Positions 35,247 through 44,400 are shown, numbered from the stretch's first letter. The stretch: DNA of 64,000 nt from UBA1756 sp045132235 (GCA_045132235.1 JBGURX010000021.1:13788-77787); one strand, 5' to 3'. Program-made: numbers and translations. The notes: generated by a model from the sequence alone, not told the origin.

Positions 35247-35471
35247 ATGAAAAAATGCCTTGTAAGTGCCGCTATCCTGCTTTTCGCGGCCGTTCTGTTT
35301 TCCTCCTGCGAGAAAAACTGCATGTGCAAAACCACCCGCGTCACCGCCACCACCAACGATTCCCGCACCGATGACATGGGCAAGATGACGGAAAAGAAGT
35401 GCCTTGAATACAACGGCACCGTCAACGATGGGGAAGGCGTGGTGCGCACCATCGATTGCCATCTGGACTAA
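35247..35471 (+). CDS. Small Cys-rich lipoprotein, copy 1
   Basis: 74 residues. Type II signal peptide with lipobox FSSC21. The mature protein has cysteines at 21, 25, 27, near 52 and near 71: C-E-K-N-C-M-C-K, then KKCLEYNG and IDCHLD. The same spacing recurs in the genes at 35507 and 54448, so it is a local family. The even spacing suggests disulfides or metal binding in the periplasm (inference). Transcribed with copy 2. Confidence 0.82.
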   Translation: MKKCLVSAAILLFAAVLFSSCEKNCMCKTTRVTATTNDSRTDDMGKMTEKKCLEYNGTVNDGEGVVRTIDCHLD

Positions 35472-35506
35472 CAAATTGTAAATTAAAAACTTAAATATTG
35501 TATAAC

Positions 35507-35800
35507 ATGAAAAAAATTCTTTGTATTTGCTTTGCTTTGGCTTTCGTTGTTTCAATGATTTCATGCCAAAAAGAGTGTGTTTGCAAAAAGAGCGTCAGCC
35601 AGCTGGAGACCTCCGACACCACCACCGTGGTGGACAGCACCACCACCACCACCACCGACAATTCCGCCACCATGGATTCCATCATGCTGAATGCCGGTCA
35701 CATCTACGACAAGCGCGAGTGTGAATACCTGAACCTCGCCGACACCACCGTCAACACCGTGACCACGCTCACCTGCACGATGCAGAAGAAAGAGAAATAA
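35507..35800 (+). CDS. Small Cys-rich lipoprotein, copy 2
   Basis: 97 residues from MKKILCICF; three extra upstream codons in frame are rejected because the signal peptide starts at this methionine. Lipobox MISC20, then C-Q-K-E-C-V-C-K as in copy 1, a Thr/Asp-rich insert of about 25 residues (TTTVVDSTTTTTTDN), then KRECEYLNL and LTCTMQ. It differs from copies 1 and 3 mainly by this insert. A terminator follows. Confidence 0.82.
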   Translation: MKKILCICFALAFVVSMISCQKECVCKKSVSQLETSDTTTVVDSTTTTTTDNSATMDSIMLNAGHIYDKRECEYLNLADTTVNTVTTLTCTMQKKEK

Positions 35801-35817
35801 AATTCGCGAACCCGTAT

Positions 35818-35849
35818 AAAGGCCGTCTGCTTCAGATGGCCTTTTTTTT
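35818..35849 (+). terminator. Terminator after the lipoprotein pair
   Basis: AAAGGCCGTCTG pairs with CAGATGGCCTTT (one G-T wobble) over a 3-nt loop, followed by T8. Confidence 0.88.
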
Positions 35850-35858
35850 CATATTGCC

Positions 35859-36395
35859 ATGAGTGATTTCAAAGACCAGAGCGACATTCTGCGCTCCAAA
35901 CCCGTGCTGGAGGTCTTCGCCATTGCCTCCGAATTCTGTATGTTTATCGACAGAATCGAGCAGGCCGAGCCTGACAAAGCCTTGACATTCCTGCAGAGCA
36001 TCCTGCCCGCGCTCTACCTCAAGGGGTCGATGCTGCCCGATGTGGAGGTGCAGGACGACTCCGCCAACGAGCGTTTCGTGACCGAGGAGGAGTACGAGAC
36101 CCTGCGCTACCGCCTCGCCCGATACTTCGACACCCGCGACTACTTCTCCACCGTGGACCTCACCGACGGCAGCATCGAGTCGGTGCCCACCTCGCTGTCG
36201 GAACTGCTGGCCGACATTTATACCGACTTGAAGGACTTCCTCATCCTGTACGCCAAGGAGAACCCCAGCGCGAAGGAGAACGCCGTGGCCGCCTGCCACT
36301 ATTACTACCATGTGGGCTGGGGCAGTCGCATCGTCACCGCCCTCCCGCAGATCCACCATCTTGTGGCCGCTGCCACGCTTCCGGAAGAGGAGTAA
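35859..36395 (+). CDS. DUF5063-like cytosolic protein
   Basis: 178 residues without a signal peptide or membrane segment. Helical and acidic: VFAIASEFCMFIDRIEQAEPDKALTFLQ, LYLKGSMLPDV and LADIYTDLKDFLILYAKENPSAKENAVAACHYYYHVGWGSR. The layout matches the Bacteroidetes DUF5063 family as I recall it; function is unknown. It starts 10 nt after the terminator, so it may have read-through or a promoter of its own. Confidence 0.72.
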   Translation: MSDFKDQSDILRSKPVLEVFAIASEFCMFIDRIEQAEPDKALTFLQSILPALYLKGSMLPDVEVQDDSANERFVTEEEYETLRYRLARYFDTRDYFSTVDLTDGSIESVPTSLSELLADIYTDLKDFLILYAKENPSAKENAVAACHYYYHVGWGSRIVTALPQIHHLVAAATLPEEE

Positions 36396-36428
36396 CAATT
36401 TTCACTTTTTATTTCTCAATTTATTTCG

Positions 36429-36436
36429 TAACTTTG
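36429..36436 (+). promoter_or_regulatory. -7 box (TAACTTTG) for pgk
   Basis: TAnnTTTG match, 41 nt before the pgk start. Confidence 0.6.
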
Positions 36437-36476
36437 CCGCGTTATTCTCGAAAATCAATCATTAAAAATATTCATC

Positions 36477-37673
36477 ATGAAATCCATCGATTTGGCTCCT
36501 TTGAAAGGAAAGAAAGTACTGGTAAGAGTGGACTATAATGTTCCGCTGAACGAACAGTTAGAGGTGACCGACACCACCCGTATCGTGCGCACGGTCAACA
36601 CGGTGAAGAAGATTCAGAACGAGGGCGGCATCGCCATCCTCATGTCGCATCTGGGCCGCCCGAAAGGCGTGGCCAGCGACAAGTTCTCGCTGAAACATAT
36701 TGTGACCACGGCCAGCGAGGTGCTGGGCACCCCCGTCACCTTCCTCGGCGATGTGCTGGATGCTGATGTGGAGAAAAAGGTGGCCGAATTGAAACCCGGC
36801 GACGTTGCGCTGCTCGAGAACCTGCGCTTCCACAACGAGGAGGAGGCCGGCGACGAGAACTTCGCCCGCCAGATCGCCCGCCTCGGCGACCTGTATGTGA
36901 ACGACGCTTTCGGCACCGCCCACCGCGCACACGCCTCCACCGCTACCATCACGAAGTTTTTCCCCGGCCAGTGCTATGCCGGCTACCTGCTCTACGAAGA
37001 GGCCACCAACCTCGACATGGTGCTCAACAATGCCGGTCATCCTTTCACCGCCATCATCGGCGGCAGCAAGGTGTCGTCCAAACTCAAAATTATCACACAT
37101 CTGCTCGAAAAGGTCGATAACCTCATCATCGCCGGCGGCATGAGCTACACCTTCCTTCACGCCATGGGCGTCAAGATCGGCAACTCGTTGCTGGAAGAGG
37201 ATATGATTCCCGTTGCCAAGGACATCATCAACCACGCGCACCTCAAGGGTGTGGACATCTACCTGCCCATCGACAATATCTGCGCCGACAAGTTCGACAA
37301 TAACGCCAACCAATACATTACCACCCACAACGATATTCCCGAAGGGTGGGAAGGCATGGACATCGGTCCCCGCACCATCCGCAAGTTCGCGGCCATCATC
37401 AAGAATGCCAACACCATTCTGTGGAACGGACCGGTGGGCGTTTATGAGTTCCCGAATTTCGAGAAGGGTACTCAGTCGGTGGCATTGTGCGTGGCTGTGG
37501 CCACCATGTCGGGCGCTTTCTCCCTCATCGGCGGCGGCGACTCCATTGCAGCGGTCAACAACTTCCACCTTGCCAACCAAGTCTCCTATATCAGCACCGG
37601 CGGCGGTGCCATGCTGGAGTATCTGGAAGGCCGCGAGCTTCCGGGCATCAAGGCACTCAACGAGGACAAGTAA
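36477..37673 (+). CDS. pgk: Phosphoglycerate kinase
   Basis: 398 residues, normal. Glycolytic ATP formation from 1,3-bisphosphoglycerate. VLVRVDYNVPLNE is the family signature, MSHLGRPKG and LRFHNEEEAGD substrate sites, GGSKVSSKL and WNGPVGVYEFPNF the nucleotide part, and GGGDSIAAVN the ATP loop. No other glycolytic gene is adjacent. Confidence 0.97.
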   Translation: MKSIDLAPLKGKKVLVRVDYNVPLNEQLEVTDTTRIVRTVNTVKKIQNEGGIAILMSHLGRPKGVASDKFSLKHIVTTASEVLGTPVTFLGDVLDADVEKKVAELKPGDVALLENLRFHNEEEAGDENFARQIARLGDLYVNDAFGTAHRAHASTATITKFFPGQCYAGYLLYEEATNLDMVLNNAGHPFTAIIGGSKVSSKLKIITHLLEKVDNLIIAGGMSYTFLHAMGVKIGNSLLEEDMIPVAKDIINHAHLKGVDIYLPIDNICADKFDNNANQYITTHNDIPEGWEGMDIGPRTIRKFAAIIKNANTILWNGPVGVYEFPNFEKGTQSVALCVAVATMSGAFSLIGGGDSIAAVNNFHLANQVSYISTGGGAMLEYLEGRELPGIKALNEDK

Positions 37674-37709
37674 TTCCCCTTTATATCATTATTCATCTTA
37701 ATTCAAAAA

Positions 37710-38045
37710 ATGGAAAACGAAAACAACACCCTGACTGAACAGCCGCAGTACATTAATCCCGCTCCAGCGCCGGCCCCCAATTTCCTCCCGGTGGCCATCG
37801 TAGCCGTTGCGCTTGCAGCCATTCCTTTTGCAGGCATTGCCTCCATCATTTTGGGTGCAAAAAACAAAAAGAAAATCAAAAACTACCTTGCCGAAGGCGG
37901 TCCTAAAACAGCTATGGTAAAGGTCAGCTCTATTCTGAGCACGGTCGGCCTCTGGTTTGGCTTGGGTATGACCATTTATTGGACTATCTATTTCTCTGTG
38001 ATTGCAATAGCTGCGATCTCTTCAGCAGCTGTGGCTTCGTTTTAG
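37710..38045 (+). CDS. Small two-helix membrane protein
   Basis: 111 residues. A Pro/Ala-rich N-terminus (NPAPAPAPNFLPV), then two long hydrophobic segments (about 27-50 and 75-110) separated by a basic loop (KNKKKIKNYLAEGG). This resembles the DUF4190/CCC-type small membrane proteins of Bacteroidetes, but the match is weak. It starts 37 nt after pgk and could be co-transcribed. Function unknown. Confidence 0.65.
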   Translation: MENENNTLTEQPQYINPAPAPAPNFLPVAIVAVALAAIPFAGIASIILGAKNKKKIKNYLAEGGPKTAMVKVSSILSTVGLWFGLGMTIYWTIYFSVIAIAAISSAAVASF

Positions 38046-38068
38046 TATCAGCGTAATAGATTGTTGAG

Positions 38069-39502
38069 TCAGGAGTTTTTCTCCTGCTCACGATGTCGCA
38101 ACACCACATTCACCTGCGGGTATTTGGCTCGCAGGTGGTCGGCAACGCTCTGCGCGAAATACACCGACCGGTGCTGTCCACCCGTGCAGCCGCAGCTGAC
38201 ACACAGGTGCGAGAACTGCCGCTCCAAGTAGTTGTCCACGCTCATGTCCACGATAGCGAACAGATGCTGCTTGAAAGTCTCCACCTCGGGATAGCGCTCC
38301 AAGTAGTCGATCACGCACTGGTCGCGGCCGGTGAAGGTGCGATAGGCTTTCTCGCGTCCCGGGTTGGGCAGTGCGCGGCAGTCGAACACGAACCCGCCGC
38401 CATTGTCCGACTCATCCTCTGGAATACCTTTCTTGAACGAGAAGCTGCTCACCACTACGGTCAGTTTTCCATCCTCTCTCTTTTCGGGAGTCCATCGCCG
38501 TGCCGTGATGGCTTTCATCACCTTCTCCAATTCCGGAACATTTATTGCAATCTTTTTATTTTCAATTAAATAGCGAAGATTTTCCACCGCTGGCGGGATG
38601 CTTTGCAGGAAATGGCTTTTCCGCTCGAAGTAGCCGCGATAGCCGTAGGCTCCCAGCACCTGCAACGCCCGGATCAGCACAAAGCCGTAATAGCGCTGCC
38701 GGAAATCCTTTGCGTCAACAGGCAGCTGTTTTTGCAGCTCCTGCAAGTAGTAATCCAACAGCTCCTCGCGCAGCTGCTCCGACAGTCCCGCCCGCGCCTG
38801 AACCAACAGCGAGGCGACGTCATACTGCAATGCGCCTTTTCTTCCTCCTTGATAATCAATAAAATAGACATCTTCGTCTTTAATCATGATGTTCCTCGAC
38901 TGGAAATCACGGAACAGGAAAAAGTCGGAGGGGGTCTCCTCAAGGTAGTCCATCAGCGTCTGAAAGTCGTTTTCCAGCAGCTGTTCGTCGAAAGGGATGT
39001 AGGTCAGTTTGAGGAAGAAATATTTGAAATAGTTGAGGTCCCACTGCATCGACTGTCGGTCGAAGGCTTCGCGGGGGTAGCACACCGAGAAGTCGAAATC
39101 TTTGCGGCCGCAAAGCTGTATGCGCACCAGCTCGTGCAGCGCCGCCTTGAAGTAGTCCACCACGTCGCTGGGCAGTTCGCCGCCGCACTCTTTCCGCCGC
39201 TTTTCCAAGTAGCTGAACAGGGTCTCGTCGCCGAGGTCGGAGAGCAGATAGTACTGCCGGTCGTCGCTCACCGTCAGGAGTTTAGGCACGTTGATGCCTT
39301 CGCGGTAGAAGAAGTCGGTGAAGGTGAAGAAGGCCTCGTTCTCTTTCACGTCGTCGTTGAACACGCCCATCAGGGTGGTGCCGTCGGCGAGGAAGAGGCG
39401 GGTGTAGATGCGGTGCGAGCCGGACTGTGCGATGCGGCTGCTTTTAGTGACCGCCGCGGAGGTGTAGGTGGCGGCAAGGGTAATTAATTGATTGATTTCC
39501 AT
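38069..39502 (-). CDS. AmgK-like sugar kinase fused to a RapZ C-terminal domain
   Basis: 477 residues from the methionine of MEINQLITLA. A methionine at 39658 gives an extension that crosses the promoter and is rejected. Residues 1-320 are an aminoglycoside-phosphotransferase-type kinase like AmgK (LLSDLGDETLFSYL; FFLFRDFQSRNIMIKDEDVYFIDYQGGRKG as catalytic and DFG-like loops). Residues 345-477 match the RapZ C-terminal domain (VVSSFSFKKGIP, DCRALPNPG, CGCTGGQHRSVYFA). In Bacteroidetes such fusions are linked to cell-wall sugar recycling. No MurU gene is next to it. Confidence 0.85.
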   Translation of the reverse strand: MEINQLITLAATYTSAAVTKSSRIAQSGSHRIYTRLFLADGTTLMGVFNDDVKENEAFFTFTDFFYREGINVPKLLTVSDDRQYYLLSDLGDETLFSYLEKRRKECGGELPSDVVDYFKAALHELVRIQLCGRKDFDFSVCYPREAFDRQSMQWDLNYFKYFFLKLTYIPFDEQLLENDFQTLMDYLEETPSDFFLFRDFQSRNIMIKDEDVYFIDYQGGRKGALQYDVASLLVQARAGLSEQLREELLDYYLQELQKQLPVDAKDFRQRYYGFVLIRALQVLGAYGYRGYFERKSHFLQSIPPAVENLRYLIENKKIAINVPELEKVMKAITARRWTPEKREDGKLTVVVSSFSFKKGIPEDESDNGGGFVFDCRALPNPGREKAYRTFTGRDQCVIDYLERYPEVETFKQHLFAIVDMSVDNYLERQFSHLCVSCGCTGGQHRSVYFAQSVADHLRAKYPQVNVVLRHREQEKNS

Positions 39503-39587
39503 TTTATTTTTGAAAGGAAGATAGGGGAACGAGACCTGTGGATTGAGCTGTTCCCCATAGATTCGTATGGTTGTTGCTTCTTGCCTG

Positions 39588-39595
39588 CAAAAGTA
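39588..39595 (-). promoter_or_regulatory. -7 box (TACTTTTG on minus strand) for the AmgK/RapZ gene
   Basis: Reads CAAAAGTA on the plus strand, 86 nt upstream of the start at 39502. Divergent from 39618. Confidence 0.6.
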
Positions 39596-39617
39596 CGATT
39601 TTTTCCAATAATTTTTG

Positions 39618-39625
39618 TATCTTTG
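39618..39625 (+). promoter_or_regulatory. -7 box (TATCTTTG) for the radical SAM gene
   Basis: TAnnTTTG match, 57 nt before the start at 39683. Confidence 0.6.
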
Positions 39626-39682
39626 CTGCCAAAATGTTGTGATAGACGAGAAAATCATATCATTAAAGATTCTCTATAACCC

Positions 39683-40309
39683 ATGTTGCAACCAGCACCC
39701 TTCATCGGTATTATACGGCATCGCATCGGCATTGATGGCGACGGGGTGACCACTTTGGCGGCCTTCCACGGCTGTCCGCTGCACTGCCGCTACTGTCTGA
39801 ACCCGTCCTGTCTCGGTTCGGCGGAACGGTTGCGCTGTCTGACGCCGGAGCAGCTTTACGAGGAGGTGCGCATCGACCAGCTGTACTTTCTGGCCACCGG
39901 TGGCGGGGTTTGTTTCGGCGGTGGCGAGCCGCTGCTGCGCCCCGACTACCTCATCCGTTTCCGCGAGTTGTGCGGCTCCGACTGGCAGCTCACCCTTGAA
40001 ACCTCCCTCAACGTGCCGGAGGAGAACCTGCAGGCGGTGCTGCCTCATGTGAATGCCTTCATCGTGGATATCAAGGACCTGCATCCCGACATTTACCAGC
40101 AGTACACCGGCCAGCCGATCACCCGACTCCTGCGGAATTTGGAACACCTTGCGGGCCACTTCCCCACCCAGCAGGTGGTGGTGCGCGTGCCGCTCATCCC
40201 CGACTACAACACCGACGACGACCGGGCGTGGAGCGTGGAGCAGCTGCAAGCCCACGGCTTTGAGCGTTTCGACAAGTTCACGTACCGCACGGAGGGAAAC
40301 CGCCAGTAG
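39683..40309 (+). CDS. Radical SAM activase of the pyruvate formate-lyase type
   Basis: 208 residues. The Cx3Cx2C motif is C31-PLH-C35-RY-C38. FHGCPLHCRYCLNP and FGGGEPLLRPDYL match glycyl-radical-enzyme activases. It lacks extra ferredoxin-like clusters and is short, like minimal activases. The partner glycyl-radical enzyme is not in the window. It is the last gene before the accessory region at 40.4 kb. Confidence 0.85.
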   Translation: MLQPAPFIGIIRHRIGIDGDGVTTLAAFHGCPLHCRYCLNPSCLGSAERLRCLTPEQLYEEVRIDQLYFLATGGGVCFGGGEPLLRPDYLIRFRELCGSDWQLTLETSLNVPEENLQAVLPHVNAFIVDIKDLHPDIYQQYTGQPITRLLRNLEHLAGHFPTQQVVVRVPLIPDYNTDDDRAWSVEQLQAHGFERFDKFTYRTEGNRQ

Positions 40310-40447
40310 GGGCGCGAAGCGGCCACTCAATATTTATTTCGCTGAATAATTTATATAATTCGCTGAAAAATAAATTGCGAAAACTATCGTTATTTCTATA
40401 CCACCTCCTTCAAAACCAACTTTTTACAAAAAAAATCCCCCGCCATT

Positions 40448-41485
40448 ATGAAACACATCCTCCTATCCATTTCCCTTTGCCTCCTCCTTGGTAGCGTTTC
40501 CGCGCAGAGCCGCAAGGATATCAGACAGTATTATTATTGGGTCAACCAAGCAGAACTGTCCATCTGCGACAGCAACTTCCAGCGGGCCTCCGACTGCTAT
40601 CACACTGCTTTTACTTTCAAGAGAGCCTGCATCAGGGATGCCCATTTCGCATTTCAGCTCAACAGCATGTATCTCTACAACTTGGACCGTGCCTGCGAGG
40701 CGTTCCACTTCCTTGTGCAGGCGGGGGACAAAGCATACAACGAGTACGGCTCTTATTTGGAAGACACAACGGTCTATCCGGAGTTGTGGAATTGTATGAA
40801 GATTATATCAGATACGACCCAATCATTAGTGGATGAGAATCTGTACAATGCTTTGAATGAAATAAGAAAAGATGACCAAAGGGTGCGGATGGCCTTTTAT
40901 GAGAGCGACGAACTTGCATACGCGACCATTGGCCACACCGACAGCCTGAATTTCCAAAAAGCACAACAGATTTTCAAACAGTATAAGGATATTGATGAAT
41001 ATAATTCAGGGGGTGCCGTAATGATGAGTGCGGTCTTCATTCATTTTGCCAGATTGCGATTGACGACGCCCGATGTTTTTTATGAAAAGTTGGTAAAAAG
41101 TGGGAACCTTAGTGCAGCCAGTTATATGCAAAACTATGACTATTGCTACCATTCCATCTTCAAAGGTGACGACAAGACCACTTACGGCACCGACCCTTCG
41201 TACACCTATATCATCAACAACACCTTATTTATCCGTTATCCTGACGATATTCAAAAAATCAATAAGAATCGCAAAAAGCTCAATGTGGCCGAAACGTGGG
41301 AAGATTATGTGACGAAGGTTCTTTACGTTAACCGGCACAAGGATGGATTCAGGTTCTATCCCAGGCAGTATGTGATTCGCGGCGGCGAAGCGGAGGAGGA
41401 ACAGCATGAGAAAGATGAGCGTGCCCGTTACGACAGCGGTGAAGTAAAAGGGATGTATTACGAATTAAACACCAGAGAACAATGA
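40448..41485 (+). CDS. Secreted DUF6624-like protein, copy A1
   Basis: 345 residues with signal peptide (MKHILLSISLCLLLGSVSAQ). The N-terminus (SRKDIRQYYYWVNQAELSICD) and a TPR-like segment are followed by a C-terminal part with NNTLFIRYPDDIQKINKNRKKLNVAETWEDYV, which I read as a divergent DUF6624 domain. It is the same length as copy A2 at 43360 and clearly homologous (QYYYW(V/I)NQAEL, QINKNRKKL(N/G)VAETWED). It overlaps the FGE-like gene by 4 nt (ATGA). Function unknown. Confidence 0.75.
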   Translation: MKHILLSISLCLLLGSVSAQSRKDIRQYYYWVNQAELSICDSNFQRASDCYHTAFTFKRACIRDAHFAFQLNSMYLYNLDRACEAFHFLVQAGDKAYNEYGSYLEDTTVYPELWNCMKIISDTTQSLVDENLYNALNEIRKDDQRVRMAFYESDELAYATIGHTDSLNFQKAQQIFKQYKDIDEYNSGGAVMMSAVFIHFARLRLTTPDVFYEKLVKSGNLSAASYMQNYDYCYHSIFKGDDKTTYGTDPSYTYIINNTLFIRYPDDIQKINKNRKKLNVAETWEDYVTKVLYVNRHKDGFRFYPRQYVIRGGEAEEEQHEKDERARYDSGEVKGMYYELNTREQ

Positions 41486-42306
41486 AATTTGGCAAATTGT
41501 TGTTGTTTTTCGCCCTTTGGGGTGTGATTCCTATTTTCGCCCAGCGTATTGATACCGTTTGGATGGACAGCATCCCGATAGAGATGGTCTTCGTGGAGGG
41601 AGGGTCTTTTGTGCAAGGGTGCGATACGAAAGATACTTCCATTCATTGTCCACAAACGAGTACTCCAGCTCATAAAGTAGTGCTAAACGACTTTTATATA
41701 GCAAAATATGAACTGACACGTGAACTTTATTCGGCCATAATGGGCAAAGACCCTTCCATTTGTAGTTTTGAACATCCACGCAGGTTATGTCCTGTCGAGA
41801 ATGTTTCTTGGTATGACGCACAGGCTTTCATTGACACCTTGAATGCGAGAACAGGGATGCATTTTCGTCTTCCTACCGAAGCAGAATGGGAGTATGCGGC
41901 TCGTGGTGGGAAGTATCACAGTCCGTTCCGTTTTGCTGGCAGCCATAACATCAACGATGTGGGATGGCGTGTGGAAACAGACCCCAAAGTGAGAGGACAG
42001 GTTTGTCAATGGACGAAACCTGTGGGGCAAAAGCAGCCGAATGCATTGGGACTGTACGACATGACCTGTAATGTCAAGGAGTGGTGCAGTGATTGGTTTT
42101 CGTCAGAATATTATTCTTTGCAGAACTCATTCAAAAATCCTAAAGGTCTGGCACAAGGTGATGAAAAGGTGTGCCGTGGTGGTAGTTGGGGTGAAGGAGA
42201 TATAAAGAATTGCTGGGTGTCGACCCGGAGCAAAAGCAATCCTGAAACCCATTCTCCATGTATTGGTTTCCGCCTTGCGATGGATGCCGAAGATGTTAAA
42301 CAATAA
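41482..42306 (+). CDS. Secreted formylglycine-generating-enzyme-fold protein, F1
   Basis: 274 residues. Signal peptide (about residues 1-20). SUMF1/FGE-sulfatase fold: EMVFVEGGSFVQGCDTKD, FYIAKYELTRELYSAIMG, CPVENVSWYDAQAFIDTLN, FRLPTEAEWEYAARGG, LGLYDMTCNVKEWCSDWF and CRGGSWGEGD. The first catalytic Cys of true FGE (shortly after GGS) is missing and only one Cys lies in that loop, so copper-dependent formylglycine synthesis is unlikely; a binding or structural role is more likely. Pair partner of A1. Confidence 0.87.
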   Translation: MKFGKLLLFFALWGVIPIFAQRIDTVWMDSIPIEMVFVEGGSFVQGCDTKDTSIHCPQTSTPAHKVVLNDFYIAKYELTRELYSAIMGKDPSICSFEHPRRLCPVENVSWYDAQAFIDTLNARTGMHFRLPTEAEWEYAARGGKYHSPFRFAGSHNINDVGWRVETDPKVRGQVCQWTKPVGQKQPNALGLYDMTCNVKEWCSDWFSSEYYSLQNSFKNPKGLAQGDEKVCRGGSWGEGDIKNCWVSTRSKSNPETHSPCIGFRLAMDAEDVKQ

Positions 42307-42317
42307 TTTTACATATT

Positions 42318-43229
42318 ATGAAACCTAAAAACATAATTCTCGTCCTGATGGCGATGCTGCTGTTGGTTTCGGCGGCGGCGCAGCCCAAACGTTCCAAAGC
42401 GGACGTTAAAAAAGAAAAAGAACTGGTAGGCGCTTTCGTGCGGATACCCGAAAACAGCTTCACTATGCAGGATGTGTATGACGACGGCACCCTCGGGCCT
42501 GAAGTGGAGTACAAGACGGCCGCATTTTATATGCTCGAGACGGAAGTCACGAACAAGGCTTACAACGGCTTCCTGAATGATTTGAAAGCGCAGGGGCGCA
42601 CAGAAGACTACGAAAAAGCGCGCTTCCGCTCCGAGAACTGGTACACTCCGAGAAGCCACAGCGAGCTGGGGCGACAGTATTATGACAATTATCCGGCATA
42701 CGACCATTATCCGGCCGTCACTGTGCCTTACGAGGGCGCATTGCTCTTCTGCCAGTGGCTTACCGAAAAGGTGGGCAATCCCGAATGGGTGTATGAGCTG
42801 CCGTCGCAAATCCACTGGGTGTGGGCAGCCAGCGGCGGGAAGGACGGTGTGCCCTACTCAATGGGCGAACCCTTTTTGACGGCAAGGGATGGTACCCCCT
42901 ATTATCACTACCTGCATATTGATGATGCGTGGATTGCCCGCACGGACAGCGGATTCCAAGTTGTGGACAATCATCCCGGCACAATGCGTACCGACTTTAT
43001 TGGCAGCGATATCCCCTTTCCAGCAAAGTCGCTACGGGCGAATGAGTACGGGCTGTACAATATGTGCGGCAATGTGGCGGAGATGGTCTCCAACCCCAAC
43101 CTTGCGGTGGGCGGCAGCTGGCTCGACCCCGGCTACGACATTCGCATCTACAGCACCAAGGAATACACGCAGCCCTCGCCCCAGATCGGCTTCCGTGTGA
43201 TTGCCCGCTGGGTGGGGAGGAAGGATTAA
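42318..43229 (+). CDS. Secreted FGE-fold protein, F2, closer to GldJ/GldK
   Basis: 303 residues with a signal peptide (type I, ending SAAAQ). The sequence VEYKTAAFYMLETEVTNKAYNGFL resembles the start of GldJ/GldK-like SUMF1 proteins of the T9SS. FCQWLTEK, YELPSQIHWVWAASGGKDG, YGLYNMCGNVAEMV and GGSWLDPGYDIRIY continue the fold; no Cys follows GGSW. It is a single copy, 11 nt after F1. Unlike GldK it has no lipobox. Confidence 0.82.
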   Translation: MKPKNIILVLMAMLLLVSAAAQPKRSKADVKKEKELVGAFVRIPENSFTMQDVYDDGTLGPEVEYKTAAFYMLETEVTNKAYNGFLNDLKAQGRTEDYEKARFRSENWYTPRSHSELGRQYYDNYPAYDHYPAVTVPYEGALLFCQWLTEKVGNPEWVYELPSQIHWVWAASGGKDGVPYSMGEPFLTARDGTPYYHYLHIDDAWIARTDSGFQVVDNHPGTMRTDFIGSDIPFPAKSLRANEYGLYNMCGNVAEMVSNPNLAVGGSWLDPGYDIRIYSTKEYTQPSPQIGFRVIARWVGRKD

Positions 43230-43275
43230 AGGATGAAGAGATTAAAAGATGAAAGGATGAAAAGATGAAAGGGGA
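43230..43275. repeat. Imperfect AT-rich repeats (GATGAAAAG-type) after F2
   Basis: Several near-copies of GATGAAAGG/GATGAAAAG directly after the F2 stop. The 130-nt gap to A2 holds this tract and otherwise no visible feature. Confidence 0.7.
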
Positions 43276-43359
43276 TAGGTGCTTTGTCCTTCCGTGCGAC
43301 TTAACAGCCCAATGAATATAGAATTTTATGAACCTGCAACCAGATAAACCGCAATACCA

Positions 43360-44397
43360 ATGAAAAAAATCCTCTTTACCATCCTCCTCTGTTTGGTATT
43401 TTATGCACTTTCCGCGCAGAGCCGCAAGCAAGTCCGGCAGTACTACTACTGGATTAATCAGGCCGAGCTGGCCATCTGCGATGATAATCTACAGCTTGCG
43501 GATTCGCTCTATACCCGAGCTTTCAGCATCAAGGAACCGCTGGCACGCGAAATGCGTACCGCCTACTGGGTGGCCGTTCAAACCGAAAACCACGAGAAAA
43601 TCTTGCAGATAGCAAAATGCCGGATTGAATTGGGTGATGAGGGATTGGCTAATTCATATCAGTATATGTCGCCGCACTTTGACACGGTTGTTTACCAGCA
43701 ATTGCTCGACATCGAGGCTCAAACGATTAAAACTTACTGTGTGAAATTTGACACGATCTTGGAGCATATCAATGAGCGTGACCAACGATACCGAATGCAA
43801 GGTATGGGGCGCTCACCGGAGCAGTTTGCATTGGATGATGAGAACCGTAAACTCATCAAGCAGTTTTACCGTGAATATCCTGACTTCAACGAATGCGTGG
43901 CGGGATTTTACTATATGGGAATGTTGGGTGTTGTATTACTCCATGCCGTGCAGACGGACCACTATGACTTGCAACCACTGCTTCGCAAGAAAGTGATGGC
44001 TGGGATTTTCCCTGCCCAGCAATATATGGAACTGGAAGATGTATGGGCACAAATACATTCCTCACGAAACGAAATGTACGGTGAAGGAATGGGAAGCGAA
44101 AACATCTATTATATCGGGAATACCTTGTTTGTAACACGTCCCGAAAACCTCAAGCAGATCAACAAGAACAGAAAAAAGCTGGGGGTTGCCGAAACATGGG
44201 AGGATGGCGTTAAAAAAATGATATGGGAATGCAAGCATAAAAACTCCTGCATTACCGGAAGCAGACATATCATAGTATTCGGCGATGAAGATGACGATGC
44301 CGCCGAGGTAGCGCGCTTGAAACAGGAAATCGATGCCGAGCACGCCAAAGGCGACTTTCATCGGATGTATTATGAAAGAAGTTCTAAAAATGAATAA
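43360..44397 (+). CDS. Secreted DUF6624-like protein, copy A2
   Basis: 345 residues, homologous to A1 along its length (SRKQVRQYYYWINQAELAICDD at the start of the mature protein, GNTLFVTRPENLKQINKNRK near the end). Signal peptide MKKILFTILLCLVFYALSAQ. The middle (IKQFYREYPDFNECVAGFYYMG) fits the DUF6624 pattern better than A1 does. It is separated by 3 nt from F3. With F3 it forms the second A-F pair, about 2.9 kb from the first. Confidence 0.75.
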   Translation: MKKILFTILLCLVFYALSAQSRKQVRQYYYWINQAELAICDDNLQLADSLYTRAFSIKEPLAREMRTAYWVAVQTENHEKILQIAKCRIELGDEGLANSYQYMSPHFDTVVYQQLLDIEAQTIKTYCVKFDTILEHINERDQRYRMQGMGRSPEQFALDDENRKLIKQFYREYPDFNECVAGFYYMGMLGVVLLHAVQTDHYDLQPLLRKKVMAGIFPAQQYMELEDVWAQIHSSRNEMYGEGMGSENIYYIGNTLFVTRPENLKQINKNRKKLGVAETWEDGVKKMIWECKHKNSCITGSRHIIVFGDEDDDAAEVARLKQEIDAEHAKGDFHRMYYERSSKNE

Positions 44398-44400
44398 CCG

